Positions 1 to 12,527 are shown, numbered from the stretch's first letter. The stretch is DNA of 64,000 nucleotides from Edaphochlamys debaryana (GCA_016858145.1 JAEHOE010000101.1:124001-188000), one strand, 5' to 3'. Translations and numbers: made by a program. The notes: generated by a model from the letters alone, not told the origin.

Positions 1-3000
1 GCCCGTGGCTTTCGGGTCAATTATTACTGGCACGCTGCGATGCACCGACCCGTTCACACCTACCACGGCCCACACCCCCGCAACCCACCTGCCATCTACT
101 TCCGCCGCACCCCAGTCTTCACAGAGCCAACCCAAACCCTCCGCAAATCTGCCCAGGGCAAGGTCCCGATTCTCAAGGCCCTCAAGGGAACCTGGTACGG
201 CGAAAACAGGTGGTACGGGAGCTATGACTATTATGTCACCTCCGTGTCCCTGGTGTGGGGCTACCGGGATGACAACGGTGAGCAACTCCATCCCCAGTCT
301 GCCGTAGTAGATCTGTGGGTTGCTTTGGGCATGGCTTAGGGTGTCGGTTTACCGGCGAGTCAACGCGCATGCACCGCTCTGCCGCACGCAGGTTGCGCGC
401 CCCAAGCCTGTGACGCGAGCAGCGGCCCGCACGTGGTCTACGACTGCTTTACCGAAGTATGCTCCGCCTGTGAGGCTGGCTACGAGAAGGTCGACGGCGT
501 CTGCACGGATATCAACGAGCGAGTATCAGTCTGGCTGGGTCAGGGGTCCGGGAGACGGGTCCTGGGGTCCTGAGGCCCGAGCATGGGTGGGACAACTGCT
601 GAAGAATCCCCGCGCTCCTCCATCGCGCCTTGCCGCTGCACAGGTGCGTAGCGGGTGGCGTGGGCACCACGGCTTGCGGACGCTCCGACTACTGTCTGAA
701 TACGGATGGTGGCTACGAGTGCTGCCCTAGCCAGCCCAGGGTCTTTTACAGCGACCCGGCAGCCTCCGTGTGTGTGGGTGAGACGGGGTGCAGACCCGCC
801 CGCCAGCTTACTTAGGTATCGCACGGCGGGCTTGTGTATTGCTCCACGCACTCCACGGTGAGGTTGCTCCGCCGTCTTGACTGCTTGATGTGCCCACCCG
901 GTGCGCCCCGACTCTCCATGCGGCAGACCCCTGCGCCGGCGACCCCTGCGGAGACCCAACTGTAGCCGGAACGTGCGTGGGAACGGGCTACAACCAGCGC
1001 TATTGTGTCTGCAACGGTACGTGGCCAAAGTGATTGCTGCCAGGAATACTGTCTTGAGCCGCGTGACTGCATGGCATGTAATTGTGGGAAATCGTCTCGA
1101 TCTGCATGCGCTCACCTCCTAGAGCCGCATGCATGACGGTGCTTGCCTCTTGACGCGGCCACACCTCAATGGAACGCAGATTACAACGGCTACCGCCTCG
1201 ACTCAACGCGAAACACCTGCGTGGGTACGTGACGCTGTTCCTCTCACGCGCCTAGCTGCGTGCCGGTGCTCGTCTAGGAGTGCAAGCTCGGCCCAAGCCT
1301 AGTCCGGGCTCAAACCCTGGACTTCGTATAGTCCGGGCGCTTTCCGAGCAATCCTAGCTGCATTGGTTGATGCCTAGGCAGGAATCCTACCGTTACAACC
1401 TGTCGCCTGCCTGCCGGTGCTCGGGCTGGTGGTCTAGTACAGGAGCTGCCTGCTCTATGTCTACCTGTTTCCTTTCCCTTCCGTACAAGCGTGGCCTAAG
1501 CCCCTTCTTTCTGCTCCCCCAGAGAACAAGTGCCTCAAGGGGCCCCTCTCCGAAGCCTGCGGACCCTCCAGCCTGGACTGCCTTCTTGGAGACGACGGCG
1601 ATCTGTACTACTGTCGCTGCGGCATCTTCTCGGCGGTACCCGGCCTCCAGTTCACTGCCAAGACGCCTTGCAGGGACGAAATCCCTCCGGGTGGGTGTGC
1701 GCTGTACGAGCCCCGCTGTACGAGCCCCGCCCTGCCTCCTGGCACCCGCGCTGACCAAGGCTAGCCCCCCCTGCTCTTGCAGGTTGCTCGAGCAGCCTCA
1801 CTCAGGGTCCCTACGGCCCTGGGGACTCGGGTGACGACGCCTTCGATGACTCGAGCCTGGCGGTAGGTGTGTGCTGCTGGGGCGGGTAGCGTGCGGTTTC
1901 CTTGTTGCCGGACTCGCCCCGGACCCCCGCCGCAGAACGCCGGCGCCAACCCCATCACGGAGATTGCCTTTTACCCTGACTCTTACATTCTCTATAACCT
2001 GCGTACCAAATACGGCAGCCAGTACAGGTGAATGCGTGACCCAATGGATCGGACGGCTTATTGGTTGAGGGCCCGTGCTCCAGCAGTGACGTATCCCCCG
2101 TGCCACCCCACCCTCTGCTCCCTCGCCCACCTCACCAACGCTTGCGCCCGTATCCTTTTCTCCCCGCCGCAGCGACATTCATGGGTACCAGGGGTACCTC
2201 CAATACTACCTGGGTCTCAACGAGGGCGAGACAATCGTGCGGTGAGTCCCTGCTGATACGTCTCTGTAGGCGTGCACCCGCCGGAACCGGGTTGCCGCCG
2301 GCATGCACGACCCACCATTTCTTCTGCCCAACCGCAGCGCCAAGGTCGGCTACGGCACCGAATGGGGCTCCATGACCTCGGGTGAGCCCAGCCGCGCTTG
2401 CTGCTGGCGCCTGCCACGCATCCGTCTGCCTCGCTCCTGGCTCCTGGCCCTTGAGCACATGCACACACATGACGCTCGGACCCCCTTTTGCGCCGCCCGC
2501 AGCTCTGGGGAAGCCGACCTACAGCTACCCTTACATCGCTGGCCTCGTCTTCAGCACCAGCATGGGCCGTACGCTCATGGTGGTAAGCCACGGCATCCAG
2601 CCTCCATGACCACGCACACCCTTGAGCCGCGAGCAGGACAGGCGCGCCGAGCATCTATTACAGATGCACCTTCGCCCGCATCCCCGCCCAACAGAGTTCG
2701 TATGGCTACTACTATGACTACGATCTGTATACCTATGTCTACGCCGACTCCAGCCGTTTCTGGCCAAAGGTGAGAGGGTGGCCATATTTGGTTGTTGGTT
2801 GCTTTGGCAGAGCTGGCTTCGGCTGCCTCCATGCTGCTGTGCCTCACCCCATGCCGTGCAGATCGCCGACGCCACCCCGTGTGCGCCTGGCGACAACAAG
2901 CCGGCAGTGCTGTCCTCGTTCAGCGGCATTTCGGATGACGTAAGGCAGTCGCTCAAGCACGCGGCCAAGCCCAGCGCTGCCTCGCTCGTCAGCTTGCTTC

Positions 3001-4705
3001 AAAAACCCGCCGGCCCCCTGCCCGCAGTCGGGGTACGACGGGAACTACGGTTTGTCCCAGCTCTCCCTTAACTGGGTGATCGGCGCTACCGACAAGTAGG
3101 TTTTGCTTTTAACGCGCGCTGCTTCAACGTTTACATGCTGCTTGCCAGCGTATGACCTCACGGCCATGCATGACACCATTTGCATCCCCCCACGCTAACC
3201 CGGCCCGCCAGATGCGTATCGGGCGAGCTCACGTGTGGCTCGGGGGAGGCGTGCAAGTACGACATCATCCAGGGTTCGTCCTGCGTCACTGGTGAGTTGC
3301 GTGGTGGCGGTCGCTCTCATGAGGCGAACCCAAGACGGGTTGCGGGGCGTATGGTAGGGGCACTCGTCACAATGTCCAACCTGCGCTTCCTGCCCACGCT
3401 GAGGCCTGGTGACTGCACCAACACCTGGCGCTCCGGTGAACCCACATGCAGTGGTCAACGAATGCACCGCCGCCACATTCCCCTGCGCTGCTGCCGGCGC
3501 TCCCTGGGTGTGCCACGACAAGACCGTCGGCTACGATTGCTGCGCTGCCGGGCAGTACTGGAGCTCAGCCGTGGGGCAGTGCGTCTCAGGTATATGCACT
3601 TGGCATGTACGCTCGTCAGCCCGGGCTCCTCGCAAGCACAACTCCTTCTGCTGCTCTTACTCTTACCCTTACAACGACCTTCCCGTGTCCCTGCGTGCAG
3701 TTTCGTGCTCTTCGTACCCCGGGACTGGGGTCATGGGACCGTACGGCGCTGCCCGGGACGATAACGCCGTCGCATTTGACGACGCTGAGTACGCTGTAAG
3801 CCGGTTGCTGGGGGCTAACTCAAGCGAGCGGCCTGCGCCTGTAGAGCTCTGCTGCCAAGCGTCGCCCTCCCCTACTGTGCGATTCTCCCACCACAGGCCA
3901 ATGGCTTCATCACCCAAATTGACGCTCGCTCGGGTGACTGGATGGACTCGATTCAGATCACGTACGGCACCCAGCCTGGCCCGCAGCATGGTGGAGCGGG
4001 CGGTGGCCCCAACTCGCCGGTCATTCTGGCCGCTGACGAGCGGATCCTGGGCGTCGCCGTTGGTGAGCTCTGCATGGGAAGAGGGCACTTAGGGGTTCAG
4101 GAGGCCCAAGTCGGCTCAGGGCATATGCCCTACTGGGGCCGGGGCAAGGATTGATCGTAAAGGCTGCGAACTCAGGCCTGGATGGATGGCGTTGGCAGGG
4201 ACAGTCGAGGGTTGCATGGTGCCGGCTGTTGGTAACCTAGGGGCAAAGGTGTGTGGTCCCGCCCCACCTCAACGTACCTCAGGCTGGGGCTACCGGAGCT
4301 ACTACTACAACAACGACTACGTGTTCGGCATGCAGTTTACCACAAGCAATGGTACGACGTACACCGTTGGAAACTATAACGGCGCGTCGTACAAGCCCGA
4401 CGCCACTCCGTGCGCCCCGAGCGCCACGAGCGCACCGTACCTGCAGTACATCACGGGCCTGGCCGGCGGTGACACGACCCAGTCGGGCAACTACCTCAAC
4501 CAGATCAGCTTCGTGTGGGCCCTGGCAGGTGCGCTCCTGCCGGTCGCCAAGAGACTGTGGTACCGGCCGTGGAGTGGGACTCCCTGTGCAGCCTCCCTCC
4601 CCTCCCCTCCCTCCCTCCCGCTGACTGCCCTCCGCTTGCGTCCGCCCTCTCTGCCCACCACGCCCCGCAGACGGCAGCTCCTGGACCACCACCGTTACTC
4701 CTTGA
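1..4705 (+). CDS. Jacalin-type lectin / EGF-like Cys-rich modular extracellular protein (5' end outside window)
   Basis: Twenty exons in the window encode about 732 residues in phase: 1-277, 392-538, 652-777, 927-1016, 1180-1224, 1523-1690, 1783-1862, 1936-2027, 2173-2241, 2338-2381, 2503-2582, 2695-2769, 2862-2939, 3028-3095, 3212-3291, 3452-3589, 3701-3795, 3897-4062, 4283-4528, 4671-4705. The end of exon 2 is the least certain. The order is: end of one lectin domain, a long Cys-rich stretch, a full lectin domain, a second Cys-rich stretch, and a last lectin domain ending WTTTVTP-stop. The last domain shows the jacalin pattern: MDSIQITYG, HGGAGG, an ILAADERILGV strand and a closing INQISFVWAL-like strand (here LNQISFVWAL). 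Jacalin domains are beta-prism carbohydrate binders, and the many Cys pairs imply a secreted or surface protein, although the signal peptide lies upstream of the window. Sugar binding is inferred from the family. Confidence 0.85.
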
Positions 4706-6118
4706 GCGTCTGCACGTCGCTGTGAAGACTGCCGCTGGAGAGGCAAGGGCAGGCGCGCGCGGCGCCGCGAATGTGGATGCACGATGGCCCCGCCTTGCGG
4801 GGGGCAACACGTCGGGCTCCCATGCGATTCCAGGCTGTTCCGTACGAGCAAAGGAGCTCGTGTCATTTGCAAGGCGGGACCTAGCGTAGCCGCGTAAGCG
4901 GATTGAGGCGTGTAGCGCTTGAGTCGTGTGATTCTGAGCAGGCGCAGACGCCCGCTGTTTAGCGGTGGATATAGGGTAATCCTGTGGCCCCTTTCGTGGC
5001 CCTGCGGCGGAGTGTACGAACTGGACAGAGCGACGGGAGGCGCATGTGTTTGTGCAACAGGCGAAATCCGACATGCGGGTTTGCGTGGGTTAGTCCGTGG
5101 CTCCGTGCGATGTGGGGCGTAGTGCTTGGGAGCGCGGCCTCGGCGAGGGCCTCGGTGCTGTTCGCGGGGCAAGTGAATCGGAGGCAAAGTGGGGGGGCTT
5201 GGGAGGTTGCGTGCGTGCCGGAATTTTCTAGTTTGGGCTCCCGCCGCCGTCAGGCTCTTCGGGCGGCGAGGCCCCCCGGGATTACCCCGTGTTGGCGTGC
5301 GTGCCTGCCACGCCTAGCCTGCGATGCCACAAGCTTTAGTTTCATTATCCCTATCGCTTGTGGGGGCGCCCCGCTTGTCTAATTTGGTGAGTCGTACCGT
5401 CCCACCCTCGGCCACCCTCCCACACGCACATAAAGCCCGGCCCGTCCCATCCGCTCCCTCCAGTCCACAACGTTCTCCGGCGCTCTCCGGCCAGCCAGCC
5501 AGCCGTGCGCGCTGGCCCGCTGTCAGTGCTGCACTGCTACTATCTTCCTGGGGCTTGGCTCTTAGTGCAACTGACACCGTGAACCCTTGTGTCAGATCGA
5601 CCTTGTCAGAAAGTGTTCCCCAGCTTGGCCCAGATGCCCGAAAGGGGCCTGAACCTTCGGTACATGGGCACGAAACATGGGTCTCGAGGGTAGAATCCTT
5701 CGTGACCCCTGCAGGAAAGTTGCCTAAACGCTTTCGTGCCAGTGCTGGTATCTTCTTCTTTTCCTTCTTTTTCGGGCCTCGGCGGGGGGGTGTTCTGGCT
5801 CCACCCTAGTGGACCTGGGGCACGAGGGGCCAGGATGGGACCGAGAGGGCTACGCGGCCTAGCATCTGCTGCACGCACTGCGGGCCAGAAAGCACGTCTG
5901 CACCTGGAGGAGAACATTTGGACCGGCCCCGCACGTCCAACCCTACCCAGCCAAAAGGATCTGGACCTCCCAGGGGGGTGTTCTGGCTCCCATGGCCAGA
6001 AGGTTTCGGGCCTCGCAGGGGGGAATTCTGGCTCTCAGCACTGTTTCGTGCAGAGCCCTCAGAATCGAAACTTGCACGAGAACGAAAGGAAGATAGCAGC
6101 GCTGCCCGCTGTCCCCGT
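4706..6118. other. Intergenic / 3' flank, no gene seen
   Basis: This lies between the convergent ends of the lectin gene and HAT1. I found no coding exon with splice support and no TGTAA signal close after the lectin stop codon. It holds a thrice-repeated short motif of the form GGGGGGTGTTCTGGCTCC at about 5774-5803, 5967-5992 and 6007-6037; the third copy reads GGAATTCTGGCTC. Confidence 0.5.
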
Positions 6119-6350
6119 CGGTCGCTGCGGCCCCCGGTAGGTGCAGCCACCGCGCGCGAAACGGCGCAGCAGCAGCAGCAGTCGGGGGCGGGGGCGGGCC
6201 GCAGCGCGGGCGGGTCGGGCTTGGGAGTGGTGGCAGCGCTGGCGTTGGGGCGGCGCCGCGGCGGCGGGGCACAGGACGACATGAGGGCTCCTGGCGAGGC
6301 AGCCATGCAGGCCGGGACAGCACCTCCGCCAAGGGACAGCTCGCATGCCC
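6119..6350 (-). pseudogene. Degenerate copy of the HAT1 last exon
   Basis: Read on the minus strand, this contains LAEVLSRPAWLP and, in a shifted frame, RRRPNASAATTPKPDPPA. The last HAT1 exon (6814-7161) reads LAEVLSRPAGLP followed by RRRPNASAAANAPKPDPPA. The two stretches stand in the same order, so this is a duplicated fragment of that exon with a frameshift between them. A further short echo (GTCGCTGCGGCCCCCGGT) recurs near 6541. It lies downstream of the HAT1 stop codon and probably falls in its 3' UTR or beyond. Confidence 0.65.
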
Positions 6351-6813
6351 CGATTGCCCCACCCTACGCCGTGTGTTGCGCACAGCCTACGCCCTGGATC
6401 GCCGCGCTAGCCAGGCCACGGAACCAGAATCCAACGCTCTTCAGAACATAGCCAGGCCCCTGCGCGTCCCCTCCAACCTCCTCCAGCCGCAGCCTCTAAC
6501 TTTCTCCTGCCCTCTCCAGCTCTCCGATGGCCCGCCGTCTTCGTCGCTGCGGCCCCCGGTGCAGCCATCGCGCGCAACATGATCACAGCAGCAGCATCCA
6601 GCAGCATGCAGCTGCATGTTCCTGTCCTGTTAGGCCCCCTAAACGCGGCAGAGAGACGACTGCCACGAGACCGCCTTGCTTGCCTTCTAACCCTGCCGCT
6701 TCATGCCTCATCCCCTCATGCGCTCCTCTTAAGGACCTCCGTTGTCTGCTTTCACCCTTACCCTTACCGCCCAAACACAATACGTGGCCCTCACCCACTT
6801 CCCCCCCAGGCCC

Positions 6814-9800
6814 TCACATGCGCCCCTCCAGGGCCCTCATCATCGCTGCCACGTCAGCCTTGGCCTTCTTCTTCACCGCACCCCCCTCGGCCCCCGCCCC
6901 GGCCCCTGCCCCCGCCGGCGCGGCTCCCGATGCAGCGCTCGCCCCCGACACAGGTGCAGGAGCAGCCGCAGCCGCGGATGGAGCGGCGGTGGGCCGGGGC
7001 GCGGGCGGGTCGGGCTTGGGTGCGTTGGCGGCGGCGCTGGCGTTGGGGCGGCGGCGCGGCAGCCCCGCAGGCCGCGACAGCACCTCCGCCAGGGAATCCA
7101 GCTGCTGCCGCCGCTCGTCCATCAGCTCCTCCATGCGAGCCGCCTTGTCCTCAACCGTCACCTGGCGGTTGGGGGCGGTTGGCAGCGGTTGACGTTTTGG
7201 CAGTTGGCAACCCGAAGGTTCGCAAGGACCGAAAGCGACAGGCAGGTCTATGGACCGAAGCAGACTCCCGCCCTACCTGCGTCAGGTTGAGGCGGCCGGT
7301 GGCGATGGCCCCCGTGTCGGCCGCCGGTGCTGCGGATCCGGATCCAGATCCGTTCGCCCCAGATCCGTCCGATCCGCCCTCGGCGGTGGCGGCCGCCGTA
7401 CCACCCGTACGGCCCGGCAGTACGCGGTACATGAAGAAGTTGGTCGGGCCGCTCTCGTCCACCCCAGCCGGGGGGTCGGCGGCGGCGGGCTTGGCGGCGG
7501 CGTCGGCGGCCTCACCCGTGGCGGCGGCGGCGGCGGCAGCGGCGGCAGCGGACCCGGGCTTGGGCGGCGGGCAGTCGACCAGGCGCTTGGAGGCGGCGGC
7601 GCGGCCGACGGACGAGAAGTGTTGGGACTGGGGGTGCGGGGGTGGAGGGTGCGGGTGGAGGGTGAGGGTGGAGGGTGCGGGTGGAGGGTGCGGGTGGAGG
7701 GGGCATGGGGTGGGCGAGAGGAAGTGCAGGCGATGCAGGAGGTGAGCACAAGGGGGCTGCCCCGTACGTACCGGCCTGCCTCGTTGCCAGACCCACACCC
7801 ATGTCGACAGGCCACAGTGCGAGGCCCGAGCCTGGCATCACATCCTGGAATCTGCCCGCACCTGGCCTGCCAGCGTACCGGTACCAGCCTCTGCCTTCGA
7901 CCCCATCCCACGCACCCAGCCACGCACGCGTCTACACACCAGTCTTTCCCCCTTCCGCCACCCCACTCCCCTCCGGCATTCCCCTTCCCTTCCGCCCCCT
8001 CGCCCCTCCCCACCTCGAGGCGGCGCCGCACCAGGTCCTCCAGGGCCGCCTGCGCCCGCGGCCTCCGGGCGCCGGGGGCGCACCACAGCAGCGCCTCCCA
8101 CACCACACGGACCTGGGGGAGGGGGGAGGGGGGGATGGGGCAGGGAGATTCACGGGGAGAATGTGTTGTATTAAGGCGTAGAAACGAGCGAGGGGAGGCG
8201 AGGGAGCCATGCGTGAAGTGTTGGAAGGCTACAGCCCGGGCGTAGCACGTCTCTGAAGCTGCAGTTGCAATTCACCCGAGCCCCTCAAACCTGCAGTTGC
8301 AATCCACCCGAGCCCATGCTGTGCTGCTGCCCCACACGGCCGTGCGCGGATCAATCTCCGTCTCCGTTTCCTCGCTTCCCGCGTCATGCGGCCACTTCAC
8401 GTTACGCTTCCACAGCAACTCCCCATAAGAGCGGACACGCACCTGCCCCCGGTGCATCCGGAGCTCCCTGCTGACGGCGCTCAGGAAGTCCCCCGGAGGC
8501 AGCAGCGCACCGCACAGGGGGTCGGCAGAGGCCGACCCCGCCGCCTCCGTCCCCGACGCCTCCGCCTCCGCCGCCGGTGCCGCGGAGGGCCCGGCCGCGG
8601 CAGCCTCCGCCGCCAGGGCGGCCGCCGCCGCTGCCTCCGCCTCCGCCAGGCGCCGCCGCCACTTCTCCGCCGCCGCCGCCGCCGCGGTCTCGGCCACGTC
8701 AGAAGGCAGCTGCTTGCCCTCGGGCGGCGCCGCCCCAAGAGCCGCGAAGAAGGCGTGCTCCGACAGCAGCGGGTGCCCCTGGGCCTGGGCCTGGGCGGGG
8801 CCCGCTTGGGCCTGGGCCGCATCCGCCTGGGCCCCGGCTGCGGGCCCGTCGGTTTCCATGGGCTCGGCTTGGGCCTCGGCGGGCTGCGCCGGTGCGGCTT
8901 GCGTGGGTGCGGAGGAGGAGGCGGGTAGGGCGGAGGAGGAGGGGGCGGGCGCGGGCGTGGGGGCGCGGGAGGCGCAACCCGGCCAGGAGGACCGGCCCTC
9001 CGCCGCAGCGGCCAGGCACTGCAAAAGAACGAGCGGGGAAAAGGATGGGTAGAGTCGTGTTGGCTGCGGGCCCTTGAGCATGCGTGAGCGGGACGCACAG
9101 CGGAGCCTCAGCCCAGCCCGCCTCCACACGTCTCCTCCCCGTCCCTTGCCCCCTCCCATCCCCCATCCCCCCTCCCCACCTTGTCCGCCTGCTGCGCCAG
9201 CCAGGGCAGCCCCCGCATCATCTCCACCTCCAGCTTCTCGCGCACTCGCTGCAGGTTGGGGGTGGGGTCCTCCACCTGGGGGCAGGGGTGGGTGAGGATG
9301 GGCGCGTGGGAAGGGTCACGAGTGGCACTGGGGGGTGAGCGCGGTGGGCAAGGCGGTGTGGCGAGGTTCCCAGGCCAGCCCACACAGCAGGTGGCGGCGC
9401 AGGGAGCACCCACCCTACTACTGCCCTGCTACACCCTGCTGTACCCCGTCACGCTGTCCGGGACCAGGGGAAGCACTGCATGGCCCCTGCGCCCCTATGC
9501 CTGGTCCCCTCTCCCCGCAGTCCTCCCTCACTGCGCCCCACCCTCACCGTGAGATCCGCGCACCCCCGCTTGGATGCCAGATCGTACGACAGCCGGAGCA
9601 GGGCCTTGCCCAGGCCCAGGCCCTGTCAGGTGAAGGAGGACAAGGGGGTCGGGGAGACGGACACGCGGAGGCCAGGAGGGTGAGACCCAGGCGGAAGCCA
9701 CAACAGGTAACCCGAAGTTCCCCCCCTTCAACCCCATTCCCTTCGCGCAAGAGCCTCATCCCCGCCCCCTCCGCCCCTCCCCTTCCCTCCCCCGCCCACC

Positions 9801-11639
9801 TGCCAGGGGCTGACCACCAGCACCTGGCTGACCCGCAGGCGGCAGGAGGCGGGGTAGGCGTAGAAGTTGAACAGCGTGGCCAGGCCCAGCTGGGGGCCGG
9901 GGGGAGAGTGGGGGGTGGGGATTGAGAAAGGGTATGGCCGTGCGCGAGACGGGCCGAGTAACAGCCCTGCTCCTGTCCCCCAAAACACTAGTCACAATGA
10001 TCCCCTTCTGGCTCGGGCTGACCTGTGGTTAGGCTCTCCCTGCTCCCTCGGGAGCGCACGCGCACGCCCGCCTCCCCTCTGCCAGCTCCCCCCCCTTTCC
10101 CTGCCTCCCCATCTCCCCCCCCCCGCTCACCACCAGGCAGCCCCCGTCCGGCGCCCTGGCCACGGGCAGCAGCAGCTCCCAGGAGGGGTCCTCGTCATCG
10201 ATGAAGTTGGCTCCGTCGATGGTGAAGAGAAGGAGCGGCTCCAGGCGCTGGTGGAGGGCCTGGGGGGTGGGGGAGGGGGAGGGGGGGTGTTGTTGTGGTT
10301 GCTGGGGGCTGCTGGTGTAAGCCGAGGGAACAATCTGTTGGGAAACAGGTCCCAGGGGATGGGCAGGGGCAGGAACAGGGGCACATCCCAGCCCACACCC
10401 CGCGCGCTCCCACTTGCCTCCCCCCCACCTTGACCTCCCCTCCCCACCTTGACCTCCCCTCCCCACCTTGACCTCCCCTCCCCACCTTGACCTCCCCTCC
10501 CCACCTTGACCTCCCCTCCCCACCTTGACCTCCCCTCCCCACCTTGACCTCTTGCGGCGCGTTGCACAGCTGGAACCGCCGCACCGCCACCTCCACGGCC
10601 GCCCCCGCCGCCTTGCCCGAGGCCCCTGCCCCAGCGGCCGCCGTGGTGGCGCAGCCGTAGAGCGCCGCCGGGCGGGCGGCGGTGAGGGTGAGGCGGCCCG
10701 CGCACTGCCCCAGGGAGGCCAGGTCGGGCAGGGCGGCGGCGGTGGCCAGCACGGCGGAGAGGAAGTCGTCCTGAAGGGAGGAGTTCGAAATGGAGGAAGG
10801 GGAGAGGGGGCTCCTCTTGCCTAGTGCCGTCCATACCGCCGTGATCGCGTGATGCATCCCGAAGACCGAGAGTCCCTGGCTCTGTCTCAGCGATCAGGCG
10901 CATCTCCCCCCCAAAAACGTGCCGTATGGACCCGGCCACCAGCCCCCAAGCTCCAGTCCCGTTCACGGCCCCCGCCCCATCGCTTCAGGGGCCCCACCTT
11001 GGTCCGGCAGTAGCCGCAGGGGTAGGCCCCCTCGAAGATGCTGCTCAGCGGATCCGCCCCGGGCCGCTTGGCGTCGTACTGGATGTCGATCCACGTGTGC
11101 CACGTCGGCACGTGCATCCAGATCGTGATCACGAGGCCGCTGTAGCCGCGGATCTGCTCGGAATCCCCGAAATGCTGATGCAGGAAGTCCACCGAGACAG
11201 GCGCCCCTCCGGCCTCGATCTCCGTGAGCAGGGCTTCGCGGCCTGAGCAGGTCAGGGCCCGGAAGCGAACTGCCTCGTGGGCGTCAGCAATGAATGCCGA
11301 CGCTGGCACCGCGGATGGCTTGACGCCAGCTGCTGGGGCCGGTTTGGCCGCGGGCTTGGCGTCAGCTGTAGGCTGTGCGGGGGCCGTAGCCACGGAGGCT
11401 GTGGTGGTGGTCACACCAGAGGGCAGGGCCCCGCTAGCGGGTGCCAGCGCTTGGGGTGCCGGCTTGACCGGGGCGGGGAGGGGCGGAGGCGCGAGGGTGG
11501 TGCCGGTTGTTGAGGACGGGCCCAGCGCGGCGGGTGGGCCAGCGCTGGTGGCCTGCAGTGGTGCGGGTGCTATCCGAGCGCGCTTTGGCTGTGGCTGGCC
11601 GGCCTCGCCCAGCGCGGGCGCGACGGCATCCTCGGTCAT
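6814..11639 (-). CDS. HAT1: Histone acetyltransferase type B catalytic subunit HAT1
   Basis: Ten exons (10998-11639, 10543-10770, 10131-10259, 9800-9889, 9548-9622, 9180-9275, 8443-9018, 8014-8112, 7277-7627, 6814-7161) give 877 residues; every intron is phase 0. HAT1 acetylates newly made histone H4. The order of conserved blocks matches the family: FGDSEQIRGYSGLVI in the N-terminal domain (exon 1), LLLFTIDGANFIDDEDPSWE (exon 3), FNFYAYPASCRLRVSQVLVV (exon 4), acetyl-CoA loop QGLGLGKALL across the exon 4/5 junction (residues 363-372), and VEDPTPNLQ with the acidic catalytic region (exon 6, about 389-397). The protein is about twice the human length of roughly 420. The extra residues are an Ala/Pro-rich first 120 residues and Ala-rich stretches in exons 7, 9 and 10. 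The start is the first ATG in the open frame. Confidence 0.93.
7631..7705. repeat. 13-bp minisatellite in HAT1 intron
   Basis: Repeats of about GTGCGGGTGGAGG lie just before the acceptor of HAT1 exon 9 as read on the minus strand. There they form its pyrimidine tract as CCTCCACCCGCAC units. Confidence 0.7.
10427..10550. repeat. 19-bp minisatellite, seven copies, containing a splice donor
   Basis: The unit ACCTTGACCTCCCCTCCCC recurs at 10427, 10446, 10465, 10484, 10503, 10522 and 10541. On the coding minus strand each unit reads as GAGGTCAAG|GTGGGG-like sequence, so the real donor of HAT1 exon 2 at 10543 is copied six more times into the intron. The 19-bp period is not a multiple of three, so a downstream donor would usually shift the frame. 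Confidence 0.9.
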
Positions 11640-12527
11640 GCTGTTCAAATTGGCGCGAAAGCCAGACCGCAGCGCTGGCCGCCGGCCCGAGCGTGCTTCC
11701 TATGTAGACCTTATGCCCTGGCGCTGTATGGCGACGCGTGGGAGCAAACGCAGGGCGCAGTTGAACAACACCGAGCAAAAGTCCGCGCAACGCTGAGCGC
11801 GTGCCCTACAAGTAGCAACGATAAGAATAAGGATGCACTGTTGTGCTCTTACTGCGACGAGCACCAAAGCCCCTTGGCGCGCGCGATGTGCCGGGTTTGG
11901 ATTCAGGTTCGTGCCGTCCGGTGCACCGTGCACGTCGACGAGCTCGTTGGCCATATGATGCCTCTGGCTTGTGAGGGCCAACATGGTACGACGCGGGGGG
12001 CCAGGGGCTTGCCTGCAAGCGCTCGAACTGCATGTCGGCATGGCTGAGCAGGAAGAGCCACAGCCCAATCCAGCGTGCAAGGGATGCGTAGCGAGGGGGT
12101 GTCACGGGGACAGTCCTGAACCTGAGAGGGGTGAGGTTGAAGAGCCGATGTGCCGCAGGATGGTACAGGAGACACGCGCAGGCCTTTGACCGCCCACGCC
12201 ACGCCAGAATGCCGCTATGGATCAGTTGAATGAGGCTGGTGGGAGTGTCGCTTGCACGGCTCGGGCTGCGGGCGGAAAGGGGTATCATTGCTGGGGCTCG
12301 GGGGCGGAGGGGAGAGGCGTGTGTGTGCCGGCATTGGGCCCGTCAAGGTCGCCGACCCCCTCACACGACCTCACGCAACGCATCAATCGTAAGGCTTCTC
12401 TCACTTGCAAACTCAAAAGGGGCCTACTTGACGCTCCACAAGCCCCAGTTGCGAGCCGTCGTCGGCCGACGGTCAGCGAGTCGCCTCGCAGCAGCATAAG
12501 TCCTCGCCTGACCGCTGCTGCAGCGTT
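11640..12527. promoter_or_regulatory. Shared divergent promoter region HAT1 / TRM1
   Basis: This gap of about 0.9 kb separates two divergently transcribed genes and must hold both promoters and 5' UTRs. I see no clear TATA box or coding exon. The assignment rests on gene arrangement only. Confidence 0.45.
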
